The notes below the pieces were generated by a model, which was not told the origin of the DNA, made no database searches, and worked only from the letters and a program-made list of their open reading frames with translations. Shown here one piece after another: positions 47,620-60,700 of a stretch of DNA of 64,000 nt. This stretch comes from Oxytricha trifallax (taxonomy: Eukaryota; Ciliophora; Spirotrichea; Sporadotrichida; Oxytrichidae). Location: the NCBI GenBank assembly GCA_000711775.1, contig ARYC01000383.1, positions 1 through 64,000 on the forward strand. The letters run 5' to 3'. Position numbers and translations under genes: made by a program. Position 1 is the first letter of the stretch. Each line of letters begins with the position of its first letter.

Positions 47620-50030
47620 AATCTTTTACTTTTCTTTAATTTTATATTTTTTTATTGCAATAAATGGAAGTTTAAAAATGTGATGAAATTGCAGATTTTG
47701 TAAATTAAAGATGAAAGTTATTTGTTTCAAGTATGATATTTAGGTAAAGAATCTTTAATAAATTGAACTAAAATGGAACAAATTAACAAACGATTTAGAC
47801 GAGACACATAAATAAGAGTACTGTAATTCAAAAGCATGAAAATAATTAAATAAGTATCTTTTAATTTTATAAGGTAAAGATACAAATGACCTTTATTCCC
47901 AAGATAAGAGAAGTGTACCTATAAAAGTATATTCCAGAAGATGAGAAACATTAGTGGTTTAAAGGAAAAAAACCTAACTTCTAAAATCGGTTAAATCAAA
48001 TATCCAAAGTTTGTTAACAGTAAAGAATATATTTAATATAGGCAAGGTAATCTAAAGAAAAGCCAAAGATTTAATAAATCTGATTTGAAGATTAAAAGGC
48101 ATATGGTTTAGGTTAAAAATAATAATAAATTTAGATATCCACAAAAGCTACAGAGAAAAAAAGCATTGAAATAAGAAAATATAGTTACTGGTGATAATTA
48201 TTAAGAATGACTTGTAATTTGAAAATAATCAATTTGATAACAGACTTGCTAATTATCAATGTTTAAAAGATTTCACAATATACTATGTTATTAAATAAGT
48301 TTATTTGAAATTATTTTAAACCATCAACAAACGTTTACATCTGATATAAATATTTAGCAACTTAGTTCGTGCAATCTCGTGTTAATTTAAATTAATTTAT
48401 CTACAAATAATTGATGCCATAGGTTAGGTTATCTAATATGTGAGTTTATATTAATTTGCTGTCTAATTTAGCCCTAATTTGTTGATTTCTATAATAATTC
48501 TCTATATAACATCCTTTTGTGGATTATTACGAGCAAAAGATATATTCATCTAACTATTACTATATGATTAAATGAGAAAAGATTCTGCATTATAATTTCG
48601 TGGAGTTGAGATATAGGGATTCAGACTTCTGCATTGACAAAATTGTTCTTGCTTTTATTGTTACCAGCATTAGACGCATACAAAGTGATCTGCATGCAGT
48701 ACATAAAGATATTTTAGGCTATTTTGATATAACAAAGAAGCAAAATAGGGCAGTCTGTGGCATAAAAATTATATGCTATCAAGAATTAAAACTAAGATAT
48801 ATTGTACTTATACCTGAGTTTCTATTATTTATTAGTCTTTTTCATTACACTTTCTAATTTAATCCTGAATTATTATTATGTGCATAGAATTAAATACTAT
48901 AGCTACTCCTACTTAGAATGGAATACCTATATATCCAAGTGTTGTAGCAACATTTCATTTTTTTTATCATCTGATACACCATAATACGACTAAAGAGTTA
49001 AATGTTAAGCAAAAAATTCGAAGAATCTAAAGTAGTTTTTATATATTGCACATTATCTAAATGGTAAATAAAATATTAATTTAATTACAATGTAGTAAGA
49101 GCATATTTTTATTTAGTATCTTATTATCATATAAATATCCTTTTATAACAAAGCATTTATGATTTTAATAACAGATCAAATTATAGTACAAATAATGCTC
49201 AATTACTAGTAAAACATTATATTTATTCACTGTAATTACAACTTGCGTTCATTCTTTAAATATCAGAATATATGTTTATTTAATTAATTATCATTCTAAT
49301 TATAAATGTTCCCCAGCATTTTGTTTAACACAGGTATTTTTAACAAATCACTACTGAATGAAGGGCTTAATCTTTATTTCTTTTCACTAACATTGGACTA
49401 TTGGCCTTAAGAATCTGCGCATAGACATAACTTTTACTATTTTATTTCTTCTGTTACTGATAAGCGGTGCATCTACTAATACTTTGCCTATTAAATCTTC
49501 CATCATTTGGTGTTATAAAAATAAATATTTTTATGATTTTATCATTATAACTAATTCATAGCATATCTACATGTTTCTTATTAATTATCATAACAAGTAT
49601 ACCGTATTTTATTTTAACTGATCTTAATTGAAATACATTGTATATAAAAACAGTCTTTTTATCATATTTTACCCATTTTATATTGTAAAAACATCAATTG
49701 TCGATTACTTATATTCATTGTTCTTGATTACTGATTAGAAATGCTTATTATTGCACTAATTGATTTAACTCTCTAATCGCGACTTGATGATAGGCTAAAC
49801 AGGCGTCTTAAGTTTATTGTAGTTTTACATTCTTTCAACCAGCTTATTATATTTTTATGAGTTATAGTGGTATATCCTCATATATTACATCAGATTCTTA
49901 TCTGACATCACAGAATTGATTATTTATATAGAATTTTTGATTATCAAAATATACTTAATTATACATATATAGTTGATAAATTTAATGTCTTCAATTTAAT
50001 TAGCTAATAAAAGAAAGTATATCTTGTTTA
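47620..50030. other. AT-rich region, no confident gene
   Basis: Mostly AT-rich. At 48,600-48,857 a plus-strand frame (MELRYRDSDFCIDKIVLAFI, RRIQSDLHAVHKDILGYFDI) is somewhat protein-like even with the standard code, but nothing nearby supports it. Confidence 0.35.
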
Positions 50031-50039
50031 TAATATCTA

Positions 50040-51460
50040 CTTGAACCCCCATATATAAATTGTAACAATATCAGTAATTCCATTTTTACACAAAAATGAC
50101 CGTTTGCGAAGCCCCCAGAGACCGAACTAAATTTAATAACTTTATGATTTGGAGATTAGGCGTAGTTAATTCGTGAATTAGTGTCCAGAATAAATTATTG
50201 TATTTTACTTTGATCTACTCTAAAAATCTTCTTCCTTAATTTAAGTTGAAATTATTTATTTGTTCTGTTCCCCACAGTTGAAGTGATTATGCCATTATTA
50301 AAATTTATACCAGTTCCATAAGTGACTGTAGAATTATTAACAGAAACGATTGGTGTGGTTGTGAAAGAGCCTTGGTTCAATTATGTTGATGAATCGATAT
50401 TCAAAGCATTTAATTAAGAAGCTGTTGAAGTACTGAATTTAGATAATCTTTATAATGCAGTATTTACGTTATTTTTTTTTAATAAAGTGATTTGAATTTT
50501 AAATAATTAAATAAAGAAGTAATCAATTACAAATATGTTTGATCAGTATCCTAGGTATCAATCAACATTAATGGAAGTTACAAAAAACATATCTGGCATT
50601 TTATTTTTATAGGGGCTACACTTAATAAGACTGAAGAAGTCAACAGTCAGGTAGTTTAAGAAGCCGCAGGATGAGGCATAGGAAGTAAATATTGGTGATG
50701 ACTATGATGAGAATATGAATCGATTTTTTTAGATTAATTATTACTTTTACTATTGCTCTTAATTGATAATTTTTCTAATTCATTGTATTTACTTTTTAAA
50801 AAACATCATTATTAGCTGAATTAAATCTAGAAATACCAGTAAAAGTTGTATGATCAGGCCATTAATTATCAATTTTTAAATATAAAATATCAGCACTATT
50901 ATGTTAACTAAAAAAACAGGACTATTTGTATCAGAAAAGATTGTAAAACAAGAGTTAGATATTACTCCGCTTATTGCTACTCTATTTGTACTATTTATAA
51001 GTTGTGTTAGGTAATGAGTTGTAAGTTGTGCATAATTAACTGCATCTCCATTGCTTGAACCATTAGCAAGAGATGCTATCTTTTAACAGTTTAAACTAAT
51101 AGGGAAAAAACTAACGGTTAATTCTATTGCATTTACCGTAAATGATGATGTTGTAACCGTTGAATTTTATATTGTTTTATGGAGTGCTTGTTATAGAATT
51201 GGTTAATGAATATTATTTATTTACTACATCTTAATTATTAACTGGATCTGAAACATTTATTAATGTGTTATTATTAATATTTATATTTCCCCTGGCATTT
51301 GTAATTGAATTTAACGGAACTGTGTTCAGATAATATCTTGCATCAGCTTATGTTTATGACTATTTTGTTGCAACTTATGTATCTGTATTGACCTTGTAGG
51401 ACTATTTTAATTGGGAGTTGGATCTGTTAAATTAGTAAGTTTATTTACATAAAGTAGACA
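50040..51460 (-). pseudogene. Tail-fibre-like protein, segment left of the 10.4-kb insertion
   Basis: Minus strand reading out of the insertion edge gives fibre-type modules: VNKLTNLTDPTPNQNS, YKVNTDTQVATKQSQTQADA, RYYLNTVPLNSITNARGNI, NNNTLINVSDPVNNQDVVNK, IASLANGSSNGDAVNYAQL, YLKIDNQWPDHTTF and VSVNNSTVTYGTGINFNNG. The recurring pattern (N-x-L/I-x-N-L/V-x-D-P-x-x-x-x-D-x-x-x-K) is typical of phage and large-DNA-virus fibre and tail proteins. TAA/TAG are used freely as Gln, so it is long resident in this genome. Frames change several times. Confidence 0.7.
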
Positions 51461-51588
51461 TAAACCCCAATACGTATGTACACATAGAATTTGTAAGTTG
51501 ATAAAAAGTTTTAAGTATATCGATAAATAAGGAAATTTAAAAGGACAGAATTTAACTTAATTTGAGGGAGCCGATCTCGAGAATGCAA
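51461..51588 (+). repeat. Left terminal inverted repeat (128 bp)
   Basis: Starts TAAACCCCAATACGTATGTA and ends GAGCCGATCTCGAGAATGCAA. It is identical to the right copy in reverse complement. It also contains CTCGAG and CGATATACTTAAAAC-type words shared only with the right end. Confidence 0.95.
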
Positions 51589-52750
51589 GTACGGTGAAGA
51601 TGGGAAAAAATTCATGATTTTATTTTGAGGCCATACTTACCAGTCTTATAGAGTTTGACATGCTGATCAAGAATATATGGGGTTTGTACCCTGTTGACCG
51701 ACTAGGTGCAAAGTTTTACCGTTCACACTATTTGTGAGGGGATGCGGTTTTACCTCCACATTTGAATTAAGTTTGATTTTTATTAATTAATAATTACTAC
51801 TTTAATAATTAAACTAATAATGGAAATCAAAAGGTGAACAATTTACAATGTCCTATCGCACTTTCTTTATTACCAACGCACCTCGCACCCACTCCACTAA
51901 CTTCACTGCGCTTTGTGTGCACTTTGAACACCAGCTCGAGTTCTATCGATTCATGTTCTTCATTTTTTGTAAACGCACTTTTTTCATATTTTTCGCACTT
52001 ATTTAAGCGCTATTTATTTACACTGATGTTTGTTACACTCAATAGCCAATTAAACTAAGGTATTGTAACAAACATTTCACTTGCACATTTATCTGTAATT
52101 AATCTTATATCACTCGCACACTTTATTAGGTGCCTAAATTCACTATATTAAATTCACGTAGGTGAATAAGGTGCCCTAATATTACACTGTATATAAATAA
52201 TTTAAGGTAATTCAAACTTTTCCTTTATATAGATCTTTGATCTTTTTTTGCAAGCAGACATTTTATTAATTAATCAAAAATTAAATTAATTAAGGTAAGT
52301 ACAATAATAGTTGCAATTTTTGCATACGAAGCCCTAAATCTGCATTATTTTGAGATATTTACTATTTTTAATACTATTATTGACAATTGTTTGCATATTT
52401 TATAAGATATGGATTTTTATAAGTGGATATAAGAAAAATATTTCGGAAGAATTATAGTTATTTATTTTAAATGCTTTAATTAAGTTTAAAATATTTTTTA
52501 TAAATTAAAGGTACTTATTTATAAAATAAATATGGTTATTAATTTCATTTTTTATTCTGAGTACTAAACATTTTTCAACATTACTTTAGATTTAATTTAT
52601 TTAGAGAGAATAAATAAGAAATAAAGAATAAAATAAATAAGAATAAAGAATTTTGTTTTTAATTTTTAGAGAAATTAAGATTAATTAATAATAAAAAAAT
52701 ATCTGGCACTTACCAAGCCAGTTTAATATTGGAATTAATTGAATTAATTC
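51589..52750. other. Left subterminal region with CGCAC repeats
   Basis: No gene supported. Between about 51,855 and 52,120 the hexamer TCGCAC or its variant ACGCAC occurs at least six times (TATCGCACTTTC, AACGCACCTCGCACCCAC, AAACGCACTTTT, TTCGCACTTATT, ACTCGCACACTT). Such subterminal arrays often bind transposases; that role is inferred. The rest is AT-rich and lies downstream of the Cys/Gln-rich gene. Confidence 0.45.
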
Positions 52751-52756
52751 CCCTGC

Positions 52757-54283
52757 TCAACCTTTTCTAGGTCTCTTCTTAAGCAATTCGTCTTCCTCAG
52801 CTGCTTGCTTTCTAGTCTTCATTTTGATAGGAGTACTGGAGTTTGAACTGGATGTTGCTTCATCATAGGTATCTTGAGAATCTGATTCCAATTTTTTGGA
52901 ATTTTTAGCCTGCCTTTTTTTCTGTGCTTTTCCTTGATTTTGAGTGTTCTGAAACGAAAATGAATTTGTTGGATTGACTTTTAGAGGTGGCAATGCGAAT
53001 TTATTATTTTGAATCTCTGGTAATTTTAATTACTGCTCAGCTAATGATTTAAAACTAGTCCAAAATTAAGTTGCTTAAGGGTAATTCCTTTGATCATAAA
53101 TTAAGTGGAACATGTTGTGTAAGGTCTTGTCAATTTTTCTATCATTTGAATTGCAAACTTGGACTTAATAAAAAATGTTGACTGCTCCAAAGAAATCCTT
53201 AATAAAGTCATGCTAGTTGAGTTCTTCGATTGAGTCGGCAAGGTCTGAAACATATGATTTTGGATCTTTGGTGATTTTGTATGTTAAGCTATCTCTGTTA
53301 AGGTAAAACCAATCTCCTTGATTTTATTTGATTACAATGAATTCTTGATTTTCATTGTCAACAGTCCATATTAAAATAGGTGAAACGTTAAGATTTGACA
53401 AAAACTACAACAACTTACCTTCTAGTTTGCTTTAATCAAGCAATTCATATTTAGTTTTACACTCGAATTTTTGAAGTTTGAAATTTTGAAAAGTACTGTC
53501 ATGGATAAAACCAGCAAAGTTATCAACGTCGAACATTTTGTTTCTGGAGAGGGCAAGTGCTAAAATATCTGGCTTTCTTAAGTTCACGATAGAGTGCTGA
53601 ATTGCTTATTCGTTACAAATAAAGTACGTGCTGCTCATAATTATATTCAATGCATGGAAGAATTGATTGAATTTATTTGGTCTTTTAAGGCTAATTTTTT
53701 GAATATTTTGAATATCATTAAGGTCGGTGGAATTTGATGAACTTATAGTATTCTTTTCATAATACTCTGACTTGATTAAATATTGGGAAAACTTGACTAC
53801 GTTTTAAAATAACTTATCGTAGTTTAAGGAGTAGAGGTGTGTTATCATTGAAGGGTTCTAACTTATTGAGAACCTATGCTGCGGGAATATATCAAGTTTA
53901 AAATTGATAAACTGTTAAATTTAGTTTACCTGTTAGTGATTTCTGGGAGGATTTTGCTGAATAATAGGTTGATTTTGGGGAGGTGGTTGATTTAAATTTG
54001 GGTTGTTGGGAGGAGCTTAAATAATAGGAGGATTTTATCCTTGCATTTAATCTTGCTGAGGCGGGTTTTAGACTAATTAATTAGCCAAGGGGTTTTAGTT
54101 GGGATTTTGTTGATTTTAATCAACCAATTGCTATCCAATAGCGACTCTTTCGCTAGCTTATTGCTAGCTTTACTAAATTTAATTCTCTGAAAAAGAGAAG
54201 TATCTGTTGTTAATTTTAGCTCTGCATACACTGCACGGTTAATTCTCGTTGCAACTCTCTGAGTTGGGGCAATTACTCATCAT
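52757..54283 (-). CDS. Cys-rich/Gln-Asn-Pro-rich protein of the 10.4-kb unit (intact, one intron)
   Basis: ATG at 54283, intron 53,879-53,929 (51 nt, GTAAAC..GCAG), TGA at 52,757. The exons are 354 and 1,122 nt, both in frame, giving 491 aa with no interruption under the UGA-only stop code. N-terminus MMSNCPNSESCNENQPCSVC is a compact Cys cluster (possible zinc binding). Residues 35-118 are a Gln/Asn/Pro-rich disordered region. The second exon is globular: FNQFFHALNIIMSSTYFICN, WTVDNENQEFIVIKQNQGDW, HDFIKDFFGAVNIFYQVQV. The C-terminus is Lys/Arg-rich (KAQKKRQAKNSKK, KMKTRKQAAEEDELLKKRPR), as in nuclear proteins. Family not recognised. It is divergent from the 257-aa gene across 2.5 kb. Confidence 0.85.
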
Positions 54284-56817
54284 TTAGGTTGAAATTTTTT
54301 GAAATATTTATTATAACTATTTAATTATTGCTCTCGCTTAAATAGGGCTGGCTAAATATACCAATTTTTAGAGCAAACTTTCAAAACTTAAAATAATGGA
54401 TTTTTTGAAGCCAAAATTTTGACCAACCTAAATTTAATTTTTTAAACAATAAAATCAACAAATTTTTGCATATTTTATAATAAGTTTGGAATAAAATTGC
54501 TTATTTTTATTTATATTTTAATTTATACATAAAACTTATACATAAAATTCTATTTTATACATAAAATAAATTCAATTTATTTAAATTCATATCTTATACT
54601 TATTTTATAAATTCTCATTTTTATTGCATATTTTATTCTACAGTCTAAAATTAAGATAATTTAAATTTATATAGTATAAAAATAGTGCTGGTTAAGTTAT
54701 AAAACTTGTTTTATATATAATTTTACTTAAATTATAACTCAAATTACTATATTTCATTATTAACTTATATATTTCAAATATTTTATAAATCCTGATACTT
54801 AAGAAATATGAATGACTTTAGTTTATTTATAAATTTTATAATATCTATATCTTATAATTATTGTTAAAAGTAAGTCTATAAATTGTAAAAGTTATAATAA
54901 GTAAAAATTGTTTATAAAAAATAAGATATAAAATTATTAAAGTTGATTATAAAAATACTTGAACTTTAAAATTTCTTAAATTCATAGTTAGTATAAGTTA
55001 CTATTCTTATTTTTCATTCTAACTTAACTAAATTTGAATATTCAAACTATTTTATATTAAAAATTTTAATTAAATTCCCTAAACCCCTTAGCAAACAAAA
55101 TTATCTATTCTCAAAATAATTCAACTTATAAGAAAATAAACAAATAATTATCCATATTTTAGTTAATTATTTACAATTTATTTATAATTATCTTTAAAAT
55201 AATTCAAGCATAAATTTGTATATAGTAAAATAAAACCAACAATTATTAGAAATATAATTTTTATAATAAGTATATTTAATTATTTATTGACAATTAATTA
55301 ATTATTATGTTTAAAAATAGTCTATTTAAATTATATTTATATCTATAGATAAATTAAAGTTAGTAAATAATGGATTTCTATTGCTAGGATTTATAAAAGT
55401 TAACATTAAATTTTGAGTAAAAGTTTGTAAGTTTGAATATTCAGAACTTTATTCTTCATTATTTTTATAAGATTGTTTTTTAATTAAAATAAGGCTTATA
55501 ATTTACAGTTTTTTATTTTTTTATATGATAAATAATCAATATTATTCATTAGTAAAGCTGAAAAATATGATTTTCAAACTCTGTTATAAAGTTTAAATAT
55601 TCAAACACATTAATATTTGTTTTATTGACTTATAAAAATCAAATTTTATTGCAATCTTTATTTCAGTAATTAAAATTAATTTACTAAGAATAATTATTTT
55701 ACAGTAACTATTTTATACTTATTTATTTATATTTAATCTTAGTATATAGGAAAATTTATTTATCTATATTTTACTAATTATTATTTATTTGTGATTTTAC
55801 ATTTGCAGAAAATCTCAACCTTTTATAAAGGTATACAAATATACTTCCTTAAATTTATATTAATATAAAATGAAATATTAGTTTTTATATTAAATTTAAA
55901 TTGTTTGATATTTTCAATGAATTAAAATTATATAGATGAAAAATTTAAAATTACTTTTAAGTTTGGCTTATTAATAAATCACTATTTTAGAGCTATATTC
56001 TTGATTCTATTATTAGTATCGTATACTTACTCTCAAATTCTGAGAATTAAAATTGTTTAACTTTAAAGTAATTACTATTTTTTTAATGAATCGAAGTGAT
56101 TTAATAGTTTAGCAATGCAGTTGTAAAGATCATTATAAATCCAAAATTGTTGAAATATTTATGTGAAATAGAGAATTATACTATGGAATAAGTGTGTGAT
56201 AATTGAGCAATTCTTAATTTTCAATTAATAATAAGTATTGATTAAGTGGGCAGCATATTGACTTCTAAATTAATGAATAAAGAATTGCTGGATTTACAAA
56301 TAATAACCTTTAAATAAATTAAATTTATTCTATTATTCTTAGTAATTTATATGATAAATCTTTGTTCTAAAATTTTACTTAGTAAAAAATGTATTAATGT
56401 ATAAAATTTCTTAGAATTATGCTAAGAAATTCTCTAACTTTTATTCACAGTTAATAGCTTATTGTTATGCTTTTGAGTATAAGAAAGTATGTGATAAATG
56501 ATAGCTAGCGAATACTATATGCAATTAAAATTTCTATTCTTTACCCAGACAAATAATTTCTATATTCTTAAGTACTTTAATAATTATTAATGGCTGACTT
56601 TACTTTGAATCCTTAATTGGATTGATTAATGAAAAATTCAAATTCTTGATAATGAATTGTGTTGGTGCTGGTAGGAATTCCGCTAGCGGAAATTGGATCG
56701 TGCTGGTACGATTTCATTATTATGAAAAGCACTCTCTGATTTTAGTAACGGTAGTGTCTTCCTGAATCAAAATTGGCCTATATAAAATGGTTTAAGGCAC
56801 CTTAATTTTAAAGTTTA
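54284..56817. promoter_or_regulatory. 2.5-kb AT-rich divergent intergenic region
   Basis: Lies between two divergent genes of the 10.4-kb unit. Almost pure AT-rich sequence with no gene. Near its right end (56,678-56,691) is a 14-base perfect palindrome TTCCGCTAGCGGAA flanked by two copies of GTGCTGGTA, the only GC-rich feature of the interval. A binding site, promoter element or replication site is possible. Confidence 0.45.
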
Positions 56818-57623
56818 ATGAACCAATAGTAACTTACTGGTATCAATGTTTCAGAACTCGCCCAGAAGTGCAAAAGTAAGAAAGAGCTATACAACTTTCT
56901 TGCCCAAGACTGCCACGCTTTCTTACCAAAAGCGGACTCCACCAACATTTATTTACTTAAGTAAATCATAAGAGCAGAGAAAGACGTAAGCCCTAGCTTA
57001 ACCCTGTAACTGTTAATATAGTACGTAAGAAGAGACGCAGTTAAAGTGTCAGCAGTGCCTCAAATCGATGGACTTACAGTTCAAGACTTTCTCGATTATG
57101 CAAGAAGGTCTTCAAGACTGCTGCAATACTTGCCTGAAGAACGAGATTGGGTCCACCTTGACAGATAATGGATCTGCGATTTGCTCTTCACCTTAGACAC
57201 CGACGGTGTCTCCCAGATGATTCATGATGCAATGCTCTAACGAAGAGAAAAGCTCGAGTAAAATAGATATCTCGTTATAGAAATGAGACCCGAGTTCGTG
57301 GACGCTCTCAGCAGATGCCTTAACTTTAGCAGTAAGTTTACTCTCTCTTAATTTCTTGTGTAGCTGAGCGAGGTAAGGCTGAGAATCTCGTTAAGGATTC
57401 ATCTAAAAGAAAGAGAACCCGTGAATAGTTAGAGGAGGTAAAGGATTATGAAGATGCTTTGAAATAAGATAAGCAGGAATTCTTGCAGTAAACTAAAAAG
57501 TTGAAGCAATAACATGATAATATGGAAAGTGAGTTGCTTGACTTACGCAAGATGAAAGAGTAGTTTATGCAAGATGGTAACCTGTAGAATATGCAAAATC
57601 AGTCTCCAAACATGAGACACTGA
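56818..57623 (+). CDS. 257-aa protein with coiled-coil tail, 10.4-kb unit (intact, one intron)
   Basis: ATG at 56818 (MNQQQLTGINVSELAQKCKS), intron 57,332-57,363 (32 nt, GTAAGT..GTAG), TGA at 57,621. Exons sum to 774 nt, in frame, with no interruption. Residues 1-170 look globular and helical: KKELYNFLAQDCHAFLPKAD, STNIYLLKQIIRAEKDV, IDGLTVQDFLDYARRSSRLL, MIHDAMLQRREKLEQ. The second exon carries a basic KRKRTRE and a Gln/Glu/Lys heptad region (LEEVKDYEDALKQDKQEFLQ onward), a coiled coil. Family not recognised. Its 3' end lies about 94 bases from the 3' end of the convergent helicase gene. Confidence 0.85.
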
Positions 57624-57716
57624 GTGCTGCTGCTTCTATTCCTCCACGATTCTCTATATGCTATTAATAGCAAAGACTTGAATATGGTGAATTTCTTTAA
57701 AAAATTAAGATAAATC

Positions 57717-60700
57717 TCATATTCTTAATCTTGGTTTTCTCTCTGAATTTCTATGGTTTATGTCGCTTTTAAAGTGCCTTCTCTCACTCGAGGCTGCCTT
57801 CAGCCATCTTTTCATTGTCTCTTCACTCTCTGGCAGCTCTGTATAAGTGCAAGTGAATGTTTTATCTCTAGCACTGCGACGAGTAACCAACTCTCAAGTC
57901 TTATTTTATTCTTTGATTAATTCAAGCTTCTGTTAACCTTTCAATAATCTTCTCTTTGAACTTGCAGAACTGCTTTTGCTTTTGGATCTCTCTCTGCTTT
58001 GAGCCTTAGTAATTTCATGGTGCTACCGCTTTAAACTCCTGTGCACCAATTGCTATACCTGCTCGAATGGTTTATCTTGAAGCACAGGGTTTTAACTCAT
58101 CTTCTATTCAATAAGCTCTATGAGAGAAGGTTAATAAAAACCCAACTTACTTTATTCACCTTATTCTTCAATTTATTAAGGCTCCTTTTCTTCTTCAAGA
58201 TTATTTTGCTTCACTACTGCTGCTGGGTTGCTTGCTTCGCTGTAAGCTTTTTCAGTGAGAGATACAATATGTTGAACGATTTCTCTTACAATATTATCTT
58301 GCTCCTATTCGTTTGAAAGCTCTGCAGAAATTTATTCTTAAGGCACCTGGTTTTATTCAAGAAAATTTTCCATTGCTTCTAATCGATTTTATAAAATTGA
58401 TTATACTTAATTGTGCTTGCGAGCAAGTATAAGCTCTATCTCTTTCTTTTCAACTATAAGCAGCTGCTCTGCACTATCTTTAGAAACTTGCTTATATAAT
58501 ACTCGCTGCCACCTGCCTTTAGTGTTAAGTCTCCCAATTCTACCAATGATTTATTCTTCAGATCTTTGTGAGAAAATCAGCAATAATTAAATATGAACCA
58601 CCATTTTAATCGATTTCATCATTAGTTTAGATATCTGTTCCTCTCCCCTGTGCCTCGTTGAGCAAGTAAACCCCGTAGTTTTTGCTTGAATTTCTCATTA
58701 AATACCTGCCTTCAAGCACAGATTCAATTGCAGTCGCTTAGGAGTGGCTGAAACTAATGAAATCGAAATCGGATTTCTTTAAACCTATTTCAATAGCACT
58801 GTAATTTGTTGAAGCCACTATTAAAACTGGTGAAACAGCTACTTAATCCTTTATGATTTCCTTGATTCTCTGTAAGTAATCTCCTTGGTTTGAACTTATC
58901 AGCAAGTCTGCTAACTAAGTTTTCTTATCTCCTTGCAGTTTATCAAGGGTAGGGAATACTACAGGTGTGCTATGCAAAGCTAAACTAAGACAATTTTCTT
59001 CACCTTGAGAAAGATGGCTTCCTGAAAATCCAATAATACTTCTTGATTGCTTGTAAAAATTTAGCTGGTTTACAATGTTATCAGCGGAGCCATCGAAGAG
59101 AATCCAGTCGTATTCATAAACAAGCACGATGCTATCGTGCCACACACTCATGAATTTAGGAGCCTTCATTTGTTTCTTGAGTTGTGGTTGAGTGAAAAAA
59201 TAAATGCCTGTACTTTTTGCAAAGAAATTATGGTTTGAATCAAGTTCCATTGCACTAATAACTTTTTGAAATTTTTGATAATCTCTCTGCACTAAGTGCT
59301 CATTCTTGCCAACTATGATTACGGATAGCTTCGTTTTAAGAGCTATAAGAATGGCTAACGCAACGCAGATCAAGGTCTTGCCATTACCAATACCAAAATG
59401 TATTAAATGGTTTGCGTGCAAGTTTTCGCAAATATAGTTAATGCACAAAATTTGAGAACTATATAACTTAAAGCCAAGATTTTGCTGCAGCTTTTCTAAG
59501 TCATTACTCACACTTAACCTTTCATTCTGTGGCTTTGAATTGAAAGCACGAGCTAACATGTGCGAGATATTAGCATTCTCAAAGAGTTGAAGTAAGTCTA
59601 CAATTGTTTTATCAGAGAAAGCTTCCATATTTTTGGGTAAGTGTAAAATTCTTTAAATTTCAGAGCAGTCGCCATTAAGGCAATTTTCAATAATGCTGTT
59701 GCTCACACTCACATTCTTTTCAATTTAAGCTTCTATAATTTGCTGCTGAAGCTTCTTGAACTGCTCTACTTTGCCTACCAACTGCTCGTCTCTGCTCTGC
59801 AGCCTTTATGCAAGGCCTTTCATAAAGTAAACCATAGTGTTTGAATCAATAACCTCTTACTTCTATAAGAAAGTAGCCCTAGTAATTGATATATAATCTT
59901 TGAGTGCTTCAACTGTAGGAGAGCAAGAGAGAGCACAAATTCTTACGAAGTACTCTGTGTATTCTACAGGTATGTCTCTTATTAAGTGCAAGCCACAGTC
60001 TTGCTTGAGTAGAGTCATGAAAGGCACATTCAAGATAAAGAATGAAGTAGGTATTAGCTTTTAAACTTGAGAGTCGACTGCGAATAATTACCAAGTTTAA
60101 CCCATTAATTGTATAATATAGGGGAGAGTAGAATCCAATTTCTGCACTGGTGCAAGCTGTTTAGTGAATGCTGCAACTGAATTAAAGAATACAAAGTTCG
60201 CTAAACCTAGAGCTTGTCTCGTATTAGGTGAGCGAATTAATAATAAGATTGATTCTTGAATTAATTCATCTTCGATTTATACTCTTTCTCCCATATAATA
60301 ACCAAGAGCAGCTAAAAGGATACGTGGCTTTGAGTCTTCATCTAAATTAATATTGCTCTAAATTAAATCCACGAGCAATGAGAACAAGTTCTTGCTTAGT
60401 TTCTGGTCACTAACGTTCTCAAAATTGCTTAGGAAGGAGAAAAGTGACTGGGTGTTTCGAGTAACTATTTCTTGCAAAATGCAAGATCTTTAATAATATT
60501 AAGAATTCTTGAAACTTTCGAAGTGCTTTATGAGAATCTCATGGCCAATGATCGAGCCATAGTTAATAAAGAGTTGAGGTAAGGGTTCTTTATTTTGATT
60601 TTAATCACTTGCAAAGTTGAGATTCGTAGCTTATTCACTCTCCTTAATCTCTTCGATAGCAGCAGTAACATCTAGAGGCTATGATACCACTGATTTACTC

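Noticed and set aside
51834..52058. Ser/Leu-rich plus-strand frame
   Set aside because: It overlaps the CGCAC repeat tract; composition comes from the repeats and no family resemblance is seen.
58041..58316. Hydrophobic plus-strand frame resembling a membrane protein
   Set aside because: It is the antisense of the Gln/Glu-rich C-terminal part of the SecA-like gene on the minus strand.
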